Shown in pieces: positions 24,499 through 33,316 of a stretch of 64,000 nt of DNA. This DNA comes from UBA4582 sp965657335 (GTDB lineage: Bacteria; Pseudomonadota; Gammaproteobacteria; Pseudomonadales; Azotimanducaceae): NCBI GenBank assembly GCA_965657335.1, contig CBFHOH010000005.1, positions 62,001 to 126,000 on the forward strand, given 5' to 3'. The notes under the pieces were generated by a model that saw only the letters and a list, made by a program, of their open reading frames with translations, did no database searches and had not been told where the DNA came from. Position 1 is the stretch's first letter. The number at the start of each line of letters is the position of its first letter. The translations under genes and the position numbers were made by a program.

Positions 24499-24966
24499 TT
24501 ATCGAGTTTTTGCAGTGCTAAGTGGTATTTCTTTCACAGGCTCGCCCCAATCGGCACTTAATGCCCTGTTCAGATCCTGCATTGTGTCTTTACCGATCCT
24601 GTCCGCTAGTTTGTTGTCAAGCTGAACCAGTACCTTCAGTACTGTATTCCTGAGTTCTGTAGAATCATCGGAGAAAGCATACTGCTTGGACCTGCGGTCC
24701 TCAGGATCAGAAATGAGTTTCACGATGTGGTTGTCGATCAGATGTTTAGCCATTGAATGAATATTCTGGCGAGTCGTACCCATTTCCCGGGCTATCTCAG
24801 ATGGACGTGTCACGCCATTTGAAATATGAATGAGAATCATGGATTGGGTTCGATTTACTGAGGTCATTCCCAAGTTTTTAAGAATGCTCTGCAGGCTCAC
24901 ATCGTACCAGTCAATGGCTTTAGCTAAACCTGCGAAGTTTTCGAGCTGTGTTCTCTTAAGAGGCAT
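24499..24966 (-). CDS. MarR-family transcriptional regulator
   Basis: A 155-residue winged-helix protein of the MarR type. The HTH reads GVTRPSEIAREMGTTRQNIHSMAKHLIDN (GVTRPSEIAREMGTTRQNIH), and the wing SDPEDRRSKQYAF contains the family's DxRxxR signature as DPEDRRSK. The flanking helices form the dimer. Genes of this family often sit beside aromatic catabolic genes and respond to pathway phenols. This gene is convergent with the class-D monooxygenase and next to the CMD, VOC and TonB-dependent receptor genes. The TCAA-N5-TTGA sites nearby are candidate targets. Confidence 0.88.
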   Translation of the reverse strand: MPLKRTQLENFAGLAKAIDWYDVSLQSILKNLGMTSVNRTQSMILIHISNGVTRPSEIAREMGTTRQNIHSMAKHLIDNHIVKLISDPEDRRSKQYAFSDDSTELRNTVLKVLVQLDNKLADRIGKDTMQDLNRALSADWGEPVKEIPLSTAKTR

Positions 24967-25136
24967 ATTGATAACTTATAAATTAACGCTGGCCGAGTAT
25001 ACCAGTTTGAAAGCTGAGGTTCGGATTATTCTGTTTTTGTAGTTATCGAGCTTGCTTTCGAACGCGCAATCCTCGATTGGCTGCCAGAGTAACAGCGAGC
25101 TGTTTTCAGTTAAAGTTTTACACCCGATTGCAGGGT

Positions 25137-25271
25137 ATGAAACTGGTGAAAGAATTTGATCTGGATAGCAGCTGTGGTGAGTATTTTTTCTTTGATATAG
25201 ATAGCGTCGCTGATATCGCTAAAACCATTCACTGCGCGTCACTGCTTGGCCAAAAGCCGGGCTCAGGCTAG
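25137..25271 (+). CDS. Doubtful small ORF or gene remnant (44 residues)
   Basis: In the 344-base spacer between the MarR and CMD genes, a plus-strand frame from ATG 25137 reads MKLVKEFDLDSSCGEYFFF and ends LLGQKPGSG. The frame is open further upstream to at least 25077 without a better start. A GCAGGG sequence is immediately before the ATG, too close for an ideal ribosome site. The residue composition looks protein-like, but I recognise no family. It could be a remnant of a longer gene. No other feature is seen in this spacer. Confidence 0.2.
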   Translation: MKLVKEFDLDSSCGEYFFFDIDSVADIAKTIHCASLLGQKPGSG

Positions 25272-25310
25272 ACCCAGCTAATTTTTGAGCGGGCGTAGCA
25301 ATGCCGGCTG

Positions 25311-25967
25311 CTAATCCTTGTCCTGCCAGGCCGAGCCGGCCCAATCGGCGGGTTCTCCTTCGCCGGGCACCGGTACCTCTTTTATCCTCTCCGGTACGTC
25401 ATCAAACTCCAGACGCAGTGCACGGCAACAAACAGCATGCATGTTATAGCCCATAACATGATAAGTGAGTTCAAGGATGTCCTCGTCAGACAAATGTGAG
25501 TGAAGGGCGTCGAACAATTCGTCTGAAGCGCGCCCATTGTCGTAGATCAAAGCATCCGCCCAAGCAAGCACCGCTTTCTCTTTTGCGTCGAAAACATCTG
25601 ACACCTGCCAAAAAGGAATCGCCTCGATTTTATCGTTAGATAAGCCGTTTCTTCGGGCAGCTTTGCAATGCTGCGAATAGACAAATTGGCTAGCCGCTGT
25701 GTAACCAGCACGGGTAATGGCAAGTTCTCTGATAGCGCCATCCATTTTGCTAACACTTTCGCTGGCGAACATACCAAACATGCCGAAATGACTGGTTGCG
25801 TGATCGAAAATATAGGGGACCAATGCAAAAACACTCCACCAGTTGCCGGGTGTGCCTGTCGCGGTGCCGGGTTCGGCGACGGGGTCGCGGTCACCGAAAA
25901 GACGTTTGTAATATTCTTTGACATTATCTGGGGCGTTTTTTCTGGAAACCTGTTTTAGCCTTGGCAT
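25311..25967 (-). CDS. Carboxymuconolactone decarboxylase (CMD/AhpD-like) family protein
   Basis: A 218-residue CMD-family protein. The core has AIRELAITRAGYTAASQFVYSQHCKAARRNG (seen as YSQHCKAARRNGLSNDKI near residue 97) and a C-terminal helix ELTYHVMGYNMHAVCC. The AhpD-type CxxC is not seen; a single Cys in QHCKAA occupies the usual place, as in many catabolic CMD paralogues. GGAG precedes the ATG. It is divergent from the VOC gene across a spacer that contains a strong promoter and inverted repeats. Probably part of the same catabolic regulon; exact reaction unknown. Confidence 0.8.
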   Translation of the reverse strand: MPRLKQVSRKNAPDNVKEYYKRLFGDRDPVAEPGTATGTPGNWWSVFALVPYIFDHATSHFGMFGMFASESVSKMDGAIRELAITRAGYTAASQFVYSQHCKAARRNGLSNDKIEAIPFWQVSDVFDAKEKAVLAWADALIYDNGRASDELFDALHSHLSDEDILELTYHVMGYNMHAVCCRALRLEFDDVPERIKEVPVPGEGEPADWAGSAWQDKD

Positions 25968-26014
25968 GCTTTACTCCATTAAATAGCAGTAGAAATACAA
26001 GAAATATCGTGAAG

Positions 26015-26074
26015 TGTCAAAGCGTTTACGTTGACATTTCTATTTAGACATGAATATTATGTACATTCAATTGA
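26015..26074. promoter_or_regulatory. Divergent promoter and operator region between CMD and VOC genes
   Basis: A TTGACA (26031-26036), 18-base spacer, TATTAT (26055-26060) forms a strong plus-strand promoter for the VOC gene. The TTGACA is also the right arm of an inverted repeat TGTCAA (26015-26020)-N10-TTGACA, whose left arm would be a minus-strand -35 for the CMD gene. A further palindrome TCAATTGA (26067-26074) follows the -10. Its half-site TCAA/TTGA recurs in the sites near 23021 and 23257. Confidence 0.55.
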
Positions 26075-26186
26075 CGAAATATCTCAAGAAGCTTGCTTGT
26101 CAGGCTGGGATTTTTGCGAGGTATTATCTGACTTGAAGGCTGTCATGACTTCAGGCTAATGAGAGTGTAGAGCAGGGAAATAGAAG

Positions 26187-26735
26187 ATGAACACGAATGA
26201 AAAGTTCAAATTCAGAGGAATCAACCACCTAGCGCTTGTTTGCAAGGACATGAAAACAACCGTTGATTTCTATTCTGGTCTTTTGGGTATGCCACTGACG
26301 AAAACCATTGAGTTGCCGAACAATCTCGGCCAACACTTTTTTTTCGATTGTGGCGGTGGTGATCAGCTAGCTTTCTTCTGGTTTCCTGATGCGCCGGAAT
26401 CGCAACCGGGCGTCACCCACTCAGCGAATACAGTTGGTGAGGGGCCCTTAACGTCAGCACATGCATCAATGAACCATGTTGCGTTTGATGTAGCTCCGGA
26501 CATGATTGACGCATATCAGAAACGCCTTGAAGTAGCGGGTGTGAAATGTACGCCCGTCTACAATCACGATGATACCGATGCGCAGGCGAGCCTGGAGATT
26601 AACGAAACAACTTTTGTGCGTTCCGTTTATTTTAAGGATCCAGATGGCATTTTGCTTGAATTCGCCGCTTGGACACGAGAATTGACAGAGAAGGACGTCA
26701 ATGTGGAGCCAGTGTCCGTGAGCGTAAAGACGTAA
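26187..26735 (+). CDS. VOC-superfamily protein (glyoxalase / extradiol dioxygenase-like)
   Basis: A 182-residue vicinal oxygen chelate protein with two beta-alpha-beta-beta-beta modules. Candidate metal ligands are His in GINHLALVCKDM (residue about 14), His in SMNHVAFDV (about 98) and Glu in ILLEFAAW (about 158), which matches the H-H-E pattern. Such proteins in catabolic clusters act as ring-cleavage dioxygenases, glyoxalases or isomerases. At 182 residues it is a single-domain member, shorter than classical extradiol dioxygenases. It lies between the CMD gene and the TonB-dependent receptor and has its own strong promoter. Confidence 0.82.
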   Translation: MNTNEKFKFRGINHLALVCKDMKTTVDFYSGLLGMPLTKTIELPNNLGQHFFFDCGGGDQLAFFWFPDAPESQPGVTHSANTVGEGPLTSAHASMNHVAFDVAPDMIDAYQKRLEVAGVKCTPVYNHDDTDAQASLEINETTFVRSVYFKDPDGILLEFAAWTRELTEKDVNVEPVSVSVKT

Positions 26736-26874
26736 ATATGCAGCGCTGCTTCTCGCGCGATGCAGTTTTAATACTCCTGATGTTGGTCTTCAGCTGGAGG
26801 TGCTAAGAAAACAAGCAACAAGCAACAAGAGATAAGAATAAGAATTACAACCTACGACAAATACTGATCTATAT

Positions 26875-26880
26875 AAGGAG
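26875..26880 (+). promoter_or_regulatory. Strong ribosome binding site of the TonB-dependent receptor
   Basis: AAGGAG lies seven bases before the ATG at 26888 and fixes the start of the receptor. Upstream, at about 26811-26830, is a short AACAAGC-type tandem repeat with no assigned function. Confidence 0.75.
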
Positions 26881-26887
26881 ATTTTAT

Positions 26888-29308
26888 ATGCGTAAGTTTA
26901 TAGCGAGTAATCTGAAAACCGGCATTTCATTCTTTCTGGGCATTTGTATCTCTATGATAGGTCAAGCCGCGATGGCCGAATCCTATGCGCTCGAGGAAGT
27001 TGTTGTTTCCGCAACCAAACGAGCAGAAAACGTTCAAGACGTGCCTATTTCGGTTGGGGTCGTCACCGGTGAGTTTATGAAGGCGTTCGATATAAAAGAT
27101 ATGAGCGATGTTCAGAATTTTGTTCCCGGACTTCAAGTTCAACAAACTTTTGGTAGCTGGGCTGTCCGCGTTCGGGGGCTTGGCTCTGGTATTTCCAATT
27201 TGGCTTTTGACTCCTCTGTACCGATTTACATTGACGATGTTTATTGCGGACGCGGCAAGTGTATGGAATCTTCGTTTCTAGACGTGACGAGACTTGAAGT
27301 TGCAAGGGGGCCTCAGGGTGCGCTGTTCGGCAAAAGCACGATTGCAGGCGCAATAACGGCGGTCACCGGCAAACCTACTGAAGCGTTCGAAGGTGAGTTT
27401 AAGGTAGGCTACGAGGGGCAGAACGGTGGGTTCTCCTCCAGTGCTTATGTATCGGGCGCTTTGTCTGACAACTTCCGTGCACGCCTAGCGGTGAAAACAG
27501 ATAATCTCGATGGCTATACTGACAATACTTTTACCGGTAGCGACGATGGCGCGAAAGAATCTACCGTCGGACGACTTAGCCTTGAATTCGATGCCACTGA
27601 CGCAACGATGCTCTCGCTGAAACTCGAGAGTGGGAATTCTACTACCGACGGCCGCAACAATCAGTTGATCAACCCGGGTGCTATGTCAAGCGTGACGCTG
27701 GATGCAGCAGCAGAATATGCCGCAGATGATATCCGCCGAGTGAGCACCGGGGACACACGAGAAGACTACTACGACTACGAATGGTCGTTGGCGACTTTCA
27801 CGATAGATACCGAAATTGCGGACCACACAGTAAAAGCGATAGCCAGTTACTGGGAGTATGAGAATGAGTGGTTTCTTGATGTGGATGGTCACCCTGAGGC
27901 TATCCTAAACACCAGATTGTTCGACGATTATGATCAAACGAGTTTTGAAGTCAGGGTGCTTTCTCCTGCCAACGAAACCTTCGAGTATATTGCAGGCATC
28001 TGGTACCAAAATTCAAACCTGCAAACGCGTCAGTATTCTCCTTTCTACCCCAACTTTTGGAATGCCGTTACTGGCATTCCTATTGCAGCCGGTGTCAATA
28101 TTCCACCCTTGGCGCTCGCGTTCACCAACGGCTCGGGTATGGATCGAAACTTTCTTCGTGAGAGTGATGCATTTTCAGCTTACGCTCAGTTGACTTGGAA
28201 TATGAATGATAGATTACGGGCGATATTGGATATTCGGTATACCGATGAAGAACAAGAGGCCGTTGGTGCCTCATGGCCCCTGTTGTTCCCTAATGGGGCT
28301 TTTGATCCACAGCGAGTATTACAGAGTACGGCAGGCCATGATCCTGAATATCTGTTTCGACAAACGCGTGAGGACGATAGTGTTGACCCGTCTTTACGCG
28401 TTCAGTACGACGTCAACGATGACATGATGATCTACGGGGTTTACGCACGAGGCTCCAAGGCTGGTGGAATGAAGGCTAATGACTCCAAGCTTGGCGCACA
28501 ATTGCTTCAACGCGCCGGAGATGCTGCATACCTGCAGGAATTCGTTGGAACATCGACCATTGATGCCGCGGCCGTGCTTGGCGGACTGACGTTGAAACAG
28601 GGTAACGGTGTGTTTGATTTTGAAAATGAGGAGGCGACAAGTTGGGAAGCTGGATTGAAAACCTCGCTTGCTGATGGTGCTGCAAACTTAAACTTGGCAG
28701 TCTTCACAACCGAGTTCGAGAATCTTCAAACATCATCCTATGATGGCACACAATTTATTATCGGTAATGCAGGTGTTGCGACGGTTAACGGTTTTGAAAT
28801 CGAACTGGCATGGCAAGCTACGGAGAATCTGCGCCTAAACGGTTCGTTGGCTTGGATTGATGCTGTCTATGATGACTATGCCGGTGCTCAGTGTGTCATC
28901 GATGGTACAGGCGCAACCATTAACAGTGATTGTGATGCTGTAAGTGGTACAGAAAACCAGTCAGGAGAACGGCTTGAACGCTCACCTGATCTGGAAATGA
29001 ACATTACTGCGATATGGGAGTCCGAGCTTTCCGACTCTCTCATGATTAGAGCAATGGGTTCGATTTATCGTTCAGATGAATACCATGTGCGTGCGGATAT
29101 TTCGCCAAGAGGCACCCAGAGTTCTTTCACAAAATATGATGCTCGAATTTCACTCTTATCCAGCGATGAGAAATGGGAGATTGCACTGAATGGTCGTAAT
29201 CTTAGCGATGAGATGACCATTCAGCATGCTTACGAGATTGCTGGTAGCGCGTTTCAGAACCTGAGCATCGGCAGAACGGTCACACTGGAAGGTATTGTTC
29301 GTTTTTAA
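26888..29308 (+). CDS. TonB-dependent outer-membrane receptor
   Basis: An 806-residue receptor for active import across the outer membrane. An N-terminal signal peptide ends near MIGQAAMAES. It is followed by the TonB box region LEEVVVSATKRAENVQDVP, a plug domain with VRGLGSGISNLAFDSSVP and the RLEVARGPQGALFGKSTIAGAI segment (GPQGALFGKSTIAGA near residue 142), then the 22-strand barrel ending in EGIVRF with terminal Phe. This is the FecA/IroN-like family widespread in marine catabolic clusters, often carrying aromatic or terpenoid substrates rather than siderophores. It probably imports the substrate of the adjacent monooxygenase, VOC and CMD enzymes. Energy could come from the TonB system at 49916-55090. 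Confidence 0.94.
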   Translation: MRKFIASNLKTGISFFLGICISMIGQAAMAESYALEEVVVSATKRAENVQDVPISVGVVTGEFMKAFDIKDMSDVQNFVPGLQVQQTFGSWAVRVRGLGSGISNLAFDSSVPIYIDDVYCGRGKCMESSFLDVTRLEVARGPQGALFGKSTIAGAITAVTGKPTEAFEGEFKVGYEGQNGGFSSSAYVSGALSDNFRARLAVKTDNLDGYTDNTFTGSDDGAKESTVGRLSLEFDATDATMLSLKLESGNSTTDGRNNQLINPGAMSSVTLDAAAEYAADDIRRVSTGDTREDYYDYEWSLATFTIDTEIADHTVKAIASYWEYENEWFLDVDGHPEAILNTRLFDDYDQTSFEVRVLSPANETFEYIAGIWYQNSNLQTRQYSPFYPNFWNAVTGIPIAAGVNIPPLALAFTNGSGMDRNFLRESDAFSAYAQLTWNMNDRLRAILDIRYTDEEQEAVGASWPLLFPNGAFDPQRVLQSTAGHDPEYLFRQTREDDSVDPSLRVQYDVNDDMMIYGVYARGSKAGGMKANDSKLGAQLLQRAGDAAYLQEFVGTSTIDAAAVLGGLTLKQGNGVFDFENEEATSWEAGLKTSLADGAANLNLAVFTTEFENLQTSSYDGTQFIIGNAGVATVNGFEIELAWQATENLRLNGSLAWIDAVYDDYAGAQCVIDGTGATINSDCDAVSGTENQSGERLERSPDLEMNITAIWESELSDSLMIRAMGSIYRSDEYHVRADISPRGTQSSFTKYDARISLLSSDEKWEIALNGRNLSDEMTIQHAYEIAGSAFQNLSIGRTVTLEGIVRF

Positions 29309-29352
29309 ATGAGAACGTTTAACCCGAGCGCATTCTCAGCGCTATTTCCACC

Positions 29353-29380
29353 AAAAAAGGCACCCAGTTGGGTGCCTTTT
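29353..29380 (+). terminator. Rho-independent terminator of the receptor gene
   Basis: GGCACCC (29359-29365), loop AGTT, GGGTGCC (29370-29376) followed by TTTT and preceded by six A. It ends the VOC/receptor transcript. Confidence 0.9.
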
Positions 29381-29789
29381 ATTGTCTACAGAAACATTTG
29401 CTTGAATGGCGTTTGATTAAAAAAACAAACGACCTCCAACGGTGAAGTTCCATCACCTCGTTTCTGATTGTTGACTATCAGTGCGAGTATGTTGCCGGCG
29501 ATAGCTTTTCTGGGCCTACAACTTCAAGGCCCACCGTTTTCTGATATTAAAACTAAAAGTCCTTTGAAAGGCTTCAGAGACAAAAGTGAAGGATTGATAA
29601 ACAGTTAAATCAGGTAAAATAATCGTCTCTTAGGTTTAACCATTTTTGTGGCTCGTTTTGTTTTAGCTCTTTGCCGTGGCTATATTGTCGCCCCGTCAAG
29701 CGTCAGGTGTGACGCGCTTGACTAAAGCGTTAGTGAGTGACCGACAGTCTGCTGCAGCGTCACCATCGATCGGATATTCGGCAACAGTC
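29381..29789. other. Spacer with two inverted repeats, no gene
   Basis: Between the receptor terminator and the PLP enzyme gene, I see no credible gene. Two hairpins occur: TGGGCCT/AGGCCCA at 29511-29533 (nine-base loop) and GTCAAGCGTCA/TGACGCGCTTGAC at 29695-29722 with a two-base bulge. The second is 68 bases beyond the end of the minus-strand operon and may act in its 3' processing or termination. Confidence 0.4.
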
Positions 29790-31016
29790 TCACGCCAGCA
29801 CTTGATCCAGTGCAGCGATAACTCTGTCTACCTCAGCGAGCGTATTGTAGTGAGTCATCGAGACTCTGATGACGCCGTTTGATTCTGACAAACCCATACT
29901 GTCAATTAAACGACGTGCATGGAAATCACCAAAGCGAAGCGCTATTTTGTATTCGTCTAGTTTCCGACAAACCTGTTCAGGATCGTGCCCTTGTACGATA
30001 AAACTGACCGTTGCGACTCTATTTTGACTTGTACCATCAGGGATGCCGAAAATCGTACAGTCATTCCGACCTCTCAAATAGCTAAGAAGTCGTTCTGTTA
30101 CTGCTAATTCCTGCGCTGCGATTAATTCAAAGCCGGCTTCGAGTTGCTTTCTCCGGGAACCCGTCTCTCCACCGCGAAGTCCAAGTTCCGCAAGATAATC
30201 AACGATGCCACCTGAACCGAATGAAAGCTCGTAATTTGCATTTCCCGGTTCAAGTTTAGCGGGAATTTTATCCTTGTCATAAAAGTAGTGGTACAGGTTC
30301 GACAAGTCGTGCATATGTTCATATTTCACATACAGCGCCGCGTGGTGTGGGCCGTAGGTTTTGTAAAGGCTCAGGACATAGAAGTCGACATTCCATGCCT
30401 GAACATCGACAGCGCGATGTGGTGCATAAGCAACGCCATCAACGCAGATGCGCGCACCGCGTTCGTGCACAAATTCTGCGATATCTTTCACTGGGTTAAT
30501 GGTGCCGAGCACATTGGAAACGTGTGTACAGCAGACTAACCGGGTTTTGTCAGTCATCAGTTTATCCAGCGATGCCAAGTCGAGTTGCTGAGTCTCTGCG
30601 TTCATTTGCCAGAATATTATCTTGATGCCTTGTTCCTGCAGGCTTACCCATGGGCCAATGTTTGATTCGTGATCGGTGATTGTAACGATAATCTCGTCAC
30701 CAGGATGTAGCTGCTCAGCCATTGCTCGAGAGAGAAACTGTAACAGGACGGTTGATGATGGACCAAAAACGATTTCTTCAGGTCTTGAAGCATTGAAGAG
30801 GGTCGCAATATTTTCTCGCCCGTTTGCCATAGACAATGCTGCTTGCTGCGACAAATCGTAGCTGCCGCCAGTCTGCACGTTATTCGAGTAGTAGTATTTG
30901 GTGATTTTTTCCACTACACCTTTGAGGATTTGTGAGCCACCAGCGTTATCCATGAGTGCCCAATCTGTATCGAGTCCGGGAAATTGACTGCGTACAAATT
31001 CTATATCTAGTGCCAT
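29790..31016 (-). CDS. Cysteine desulfurase-like PLP enzyme (class V aminotransferase)
   Basis: A 408-residue class V PLP-dependent protein. Substrate and PLP features are LMDNAGGSQILKGVVE at the N-terminus, ITDHESNIGPW with the ring-stacking histidine near residue 117, VDGVAYAPHRAVDV with the PLP aspartate near 195, and the Schiff-base lysine in LSLYKTYGPHHAA near 220. It belongs to the cysteine desulfurase-like branch (VC1184-type) rather than to IscS or SufS, whose active-site Cys loop is not apparent. It closes an operon with an amino acid ABC transporter and a GST, so it probably acts on an imported amino acid or derivative. Confidence 0.8.
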   Translation of the reverse strand: MALDIEFVRSQFPGLDTDWALMDNAGGSQILKGVVEKITKYYYSNNVQTGGSYDLSQQAALSMANGRENIATLFNASRPEEIVFGPSSTVLLQFLSRAMAEQLHPGDEIIVTITDHESNIGPWVSLQEQGIKIIFWQMNAETQQLDLASLDKLMTDKTRLVCCTHVSNVLGTINPVKDIAEFVHERGARICVDGVAYAPHRAVDVQAWNVDFYVLSLYKTYGPHHAALYVKYEHMHDLSNLYHYFYDKDKIPAKLEPGNANYELSFGSGGIVDYLAELGLRGGETGSRRKQLEAGFELIAAQELAVTERLLSYLRGRNDCTIFGIPDGTSQNRVATVSFIVQGHDPEQVCRKLDEYKIALRFGDFHARRLIDSMGLSESNGVIRVSMTHYNTLAEVDRVIAALDQVLA

Positions 31017-31054
31017 TGTCTACGTTGCCTTTTAGTTGTCGTTAGGTTTAATAA

Positions 31055-31792
31055 TTAGTGCGAGAGCACGCTTTTAAGAAAATCTCTGGTCCGGATTTCC
31101 TGTGCCGAATCAAATATTTCGCTGGGCGTGCCGCTCTCTACAATCTGACCGCTATCCATAAAAACCACTCTGTCAGATACCTGTCGCGCAAACCCCATTT
31201 CATGGGTGACGACGATCATAGTAACGCCTCGGTCCGCGAGATTTTTGATAACATTGAGTACCTCTCCGACCATTTCAGGATCAAGTGCTGAGGTCGGTTC
31301 ATCGAATAACAAGGCTTTTGGCTCCATTGCTAGCGCGCGAGCAATAGCCACGCGTTGCTGCTGTCCTCCGGACAATTGGTCTGGGTATTTGTCAATCTGG
31401 TCCAATATGCCGACCTCTCTGAGTAGCGTGTGCGCCCGCTTGGTTGCATCAGCCTCAGAGAGACCGTTTGTGCGCATTGGAGCCAGTTTCACGTTATTGA
31501 GAATAGTCATGTGAGGGAACAGATTAAAATTTTGAAATACCATGCCTACATTTGCTCGAACTTCTCGTAGTGTTTTGCCTTTTTTTACAAGCTTGTTATC
31601 AACACTGATAGTGCCCGTGCTGTCGTATTGTTCGAGCAGATTGATGCATCGGATCATCGTTGACTTTCCTGACCCTGAAGGCCCAATTACACTCAGGACT
31701 TCACCTTCGGCAACCTCAAGATTGATATCACTAAGGGCTTTGAAATTGCCATAATGCTTTGAAACATTTTTAAGTTTGATCAGAGTCTTCAT
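31055..31792 (-). CDS. Polar amino acid ABC transporter, ATP-binding protein (GlnQ/HisP-like)
   Basis: A 245-residue ATPase with Walker A GPSGSGKST (residue about 37), Q-loop GMVFQNFNLFPHMT, signature LSGGQQQRVAIARAL, Walker B ALLFDEPTSALDPE and switch histidine in VVTHEMGFA. It is most similar to the GlnQ/HisP/ArtP group for polar amino acids. Its ATG overlaps the stop of the binding-protein/permease fusion gene (ATGA), showing translational coupling. One ATPase gene with one fused permease gene is enough for a homodimeric importer. Confidence 0.95.
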   Translation of the reverse strand: MKTLIKLKNVSKHYGNFKALSDINLEVAEGEVLSVIGPSGSGKSTMIRCINLLEQYDSTGTISVDNKLVKKGKTLREVRANVGMVFQNFNLFPHMTILNNVKLAPMRTNGLSEADATKRAHTLLREVGILDQIDKYPDQLSGGQQQRVAIARALAMEPKALLFDEPTSALDPEMVGEVLNVIKNLADRGVTMIVVTHEMGFARQVSDRVVFMDSGQIVESGTPSEIFDSAQEIRTRDFLKSVLSH

Positions 31793-33285
31793 GCATATTC
31801 CCTAGATTTGTATTTTTTTTCCAAGTGGGAAACATACAATACGAGCGGCAGGAGCAGCGCGAGATAAATGCCCGCGGCGGCGATCAGTGGTGTGGGGTTC
31901 GCTGCAATCGCTTGAGCTTGGGTCGCTTGTTTTAATAAGTCTGGCATCGCTACAACGGAAGCCAGCGCGGTATCTTTTATCACATTAATTGAGTTGTTAG
32001 TCAGTGGTGGAATAACGATTTTGACGGCTTGTGGCAGCACCACTTCAATCATCATATGGCGATAGCCAAGACCCAACGCCTGTGATGCCTCGAATTGGCC
32101 TCTTGGGATAGCTTCGATACCAGCACGGAATATTTCGGCTGTGTACGCACCTGAGACGATAATCAGTGCCGTTGCTGCCGCATTGAAAGGTGATAAGTTG
32201 ATTCCGACAAATGGCAAGGCATAGAAGATGACAATCAGTAACACCAATAGTGGAATAGACCGGAAAATGTCGATGTAGGCTTTCGCTACAAAGCCAATTG
32301 TTTTGTGTGCGTACAATCGTAAAAGCGCCAGCGCAAGTCCAACAAGTAAGCCGAAAACGATACTAATAAAGCCGAGTTGAATCGTTGTTTTTAACCCGAG
32401 CAATAGCATAGGTAGGGTTGTGAGAAAGACCTCCTCGTTGAGAAATGTGTCTACGAAATTAAGCACCATTCCGTCTGTTGCGCCGGGCATTGCTGTAATT
32501 TTAGCTGTCGAGGTTGTTGCCTCAGCCCTTGTGCCAAACCATTTCTCGTGTAAATCGTTGATGTATCCGGCGCGTTTGAGAGAGGTGATAACCTCGTTGA
32601 CTTCATCTGCAAGCGCGCTGTTTTTTGCGAACATCATCGAGTAGCTGCCACCGGTTTTGATCCGCTCTATTACGACGAGTCCTGTTTTGTCCTTTGTGTA
32701 GTACTGCATTGCCGGTATATCACTGATGTACCCGTCAGTTCTTCCAATCTCAAGGTCGAGTACGGCGGGGGCAAGCCCCTCATAACGACGGATCTCTTTG
32801 TAGGCATATTTTTGCTGATTCTCAGAAGTCCAAATATCACCGGTAGAACCCGTGTCGACTGCAACAATTTTACCCCGTAAATCATTGACAGTTTTGACGG
32901 GGCTATCACTTCTCACCGTAAGAGACTGGTCACTATCGTAATACGGTTGCGCGAAAGAAACTGATTTAAGTCGCTCTTCTGTGATGGTGATAGAGGAGAT
33001 GGCAACATCAATTCGACTTGATTGAACCGCAGAGAAGAGTCCGTTAAACGGGATATTAACGATTTGCACTTCCTTGCCCATTAGTCGAGCAATTTCGTGA
33101 ATGAGATCGATCTCAAATCCAACAAACCGTCCTTGCGTATCCTGAAACTCCCAAGGTACGTTGCCGATATTGGCGCCCACCGATATCACTTGATCGTCTG
33201 AGCGCTGGCCGTAAGTCAGGGCAGATGGAAATAGTGCGGCAATAATCGTCACAATGAGTATTGGTATTTGATGCAAATGTTTCAC
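31789..33285 (-). CDS. Fused periplasmic amino acid-binding protein and ABC permease
   Basis: A 498-residue fusion. After an N-terminal signal segment (VKHLHQIPILIVTIIAALF) come about 240 residues of a class 3 solute-binding protein, with ISVGANIGNVPWEFQDTQG, GFEIDLIHEIARLMG and AISSITITEERL. A HisM/GlnP-type permease follows, with the coupling motif EIFRAGIEAIPRGQFEASQALGLGY (EASQALGLGY). The frame is open to 33378, overlapping the GST gene. I choose GTG at 33285, which has CAGGG nine bases upstream, leaves a 31-base gap to GST and gives a proper signal. Such SBP-permease fusions occur naturally and tether the binding protein to the channel. Confidence 0.88.
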   Translation of the reverse strand: MKHLHQIPILIVTIIAALFPSALTYGQRSDDQVISVGANIGNVPWEFQDTQGRFVGFEIDLIHEIARLMGKEVQIVNIPFNGLFSAVQSSRIDVAISSITITEERLKSVSFAQPYYDSDQSLTVRSDSPVKTVNDLRGKIVAVDTGSTGDIWTSENQQKYAYKEIRRYEGLAPAVLDLEIGRTDGYISDIPAMQYYTKDKTGLVVIERIKTGGSYSMMFAKNSALADEVNEVITSLKRAGYINDLHEKWFGTRAEATTSTAKITAMPGATDGMVLNFVDTFLNEEVFLTTLPMLLLGLKTTIQLGFISIVFGLLVGLALALLRLYAHKTIGFVAKAYIDIFRSIPLLVLLIVIFYALPFVGINLSPFNAAATALIIVSGAYTAEIFRAGIEAIPRGQFEASQALGLGYRHMMIEVVLPQAVKIVIPPLTNNSINVIKDTALASVVAMPDLLKQATQAQAIAANPTPLIAAAGIYLALLLPLVLYVSHLEKKYKSREYA

Positions 33286-33316
33286 GAGGTAATACCCTGA
33301 CTTGTTTTCATAGCAA

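Noticed and set aside
29411..29455. Minus-strand WNFTVGGRLFF followed by a stop, resembling the end of a TonB-dependent receptor
   Set aside because: Only eleven residues match the idea, a TGA precedes them in frame, and no other receptor-like sequence is seen upstream in any frame. Too little to call a pseudogene.
29676..29882. Plus-strand frame overlapping the PLP enzyme end
   Set aside because: It runs antisense into a well-supported gene, with no start signal.
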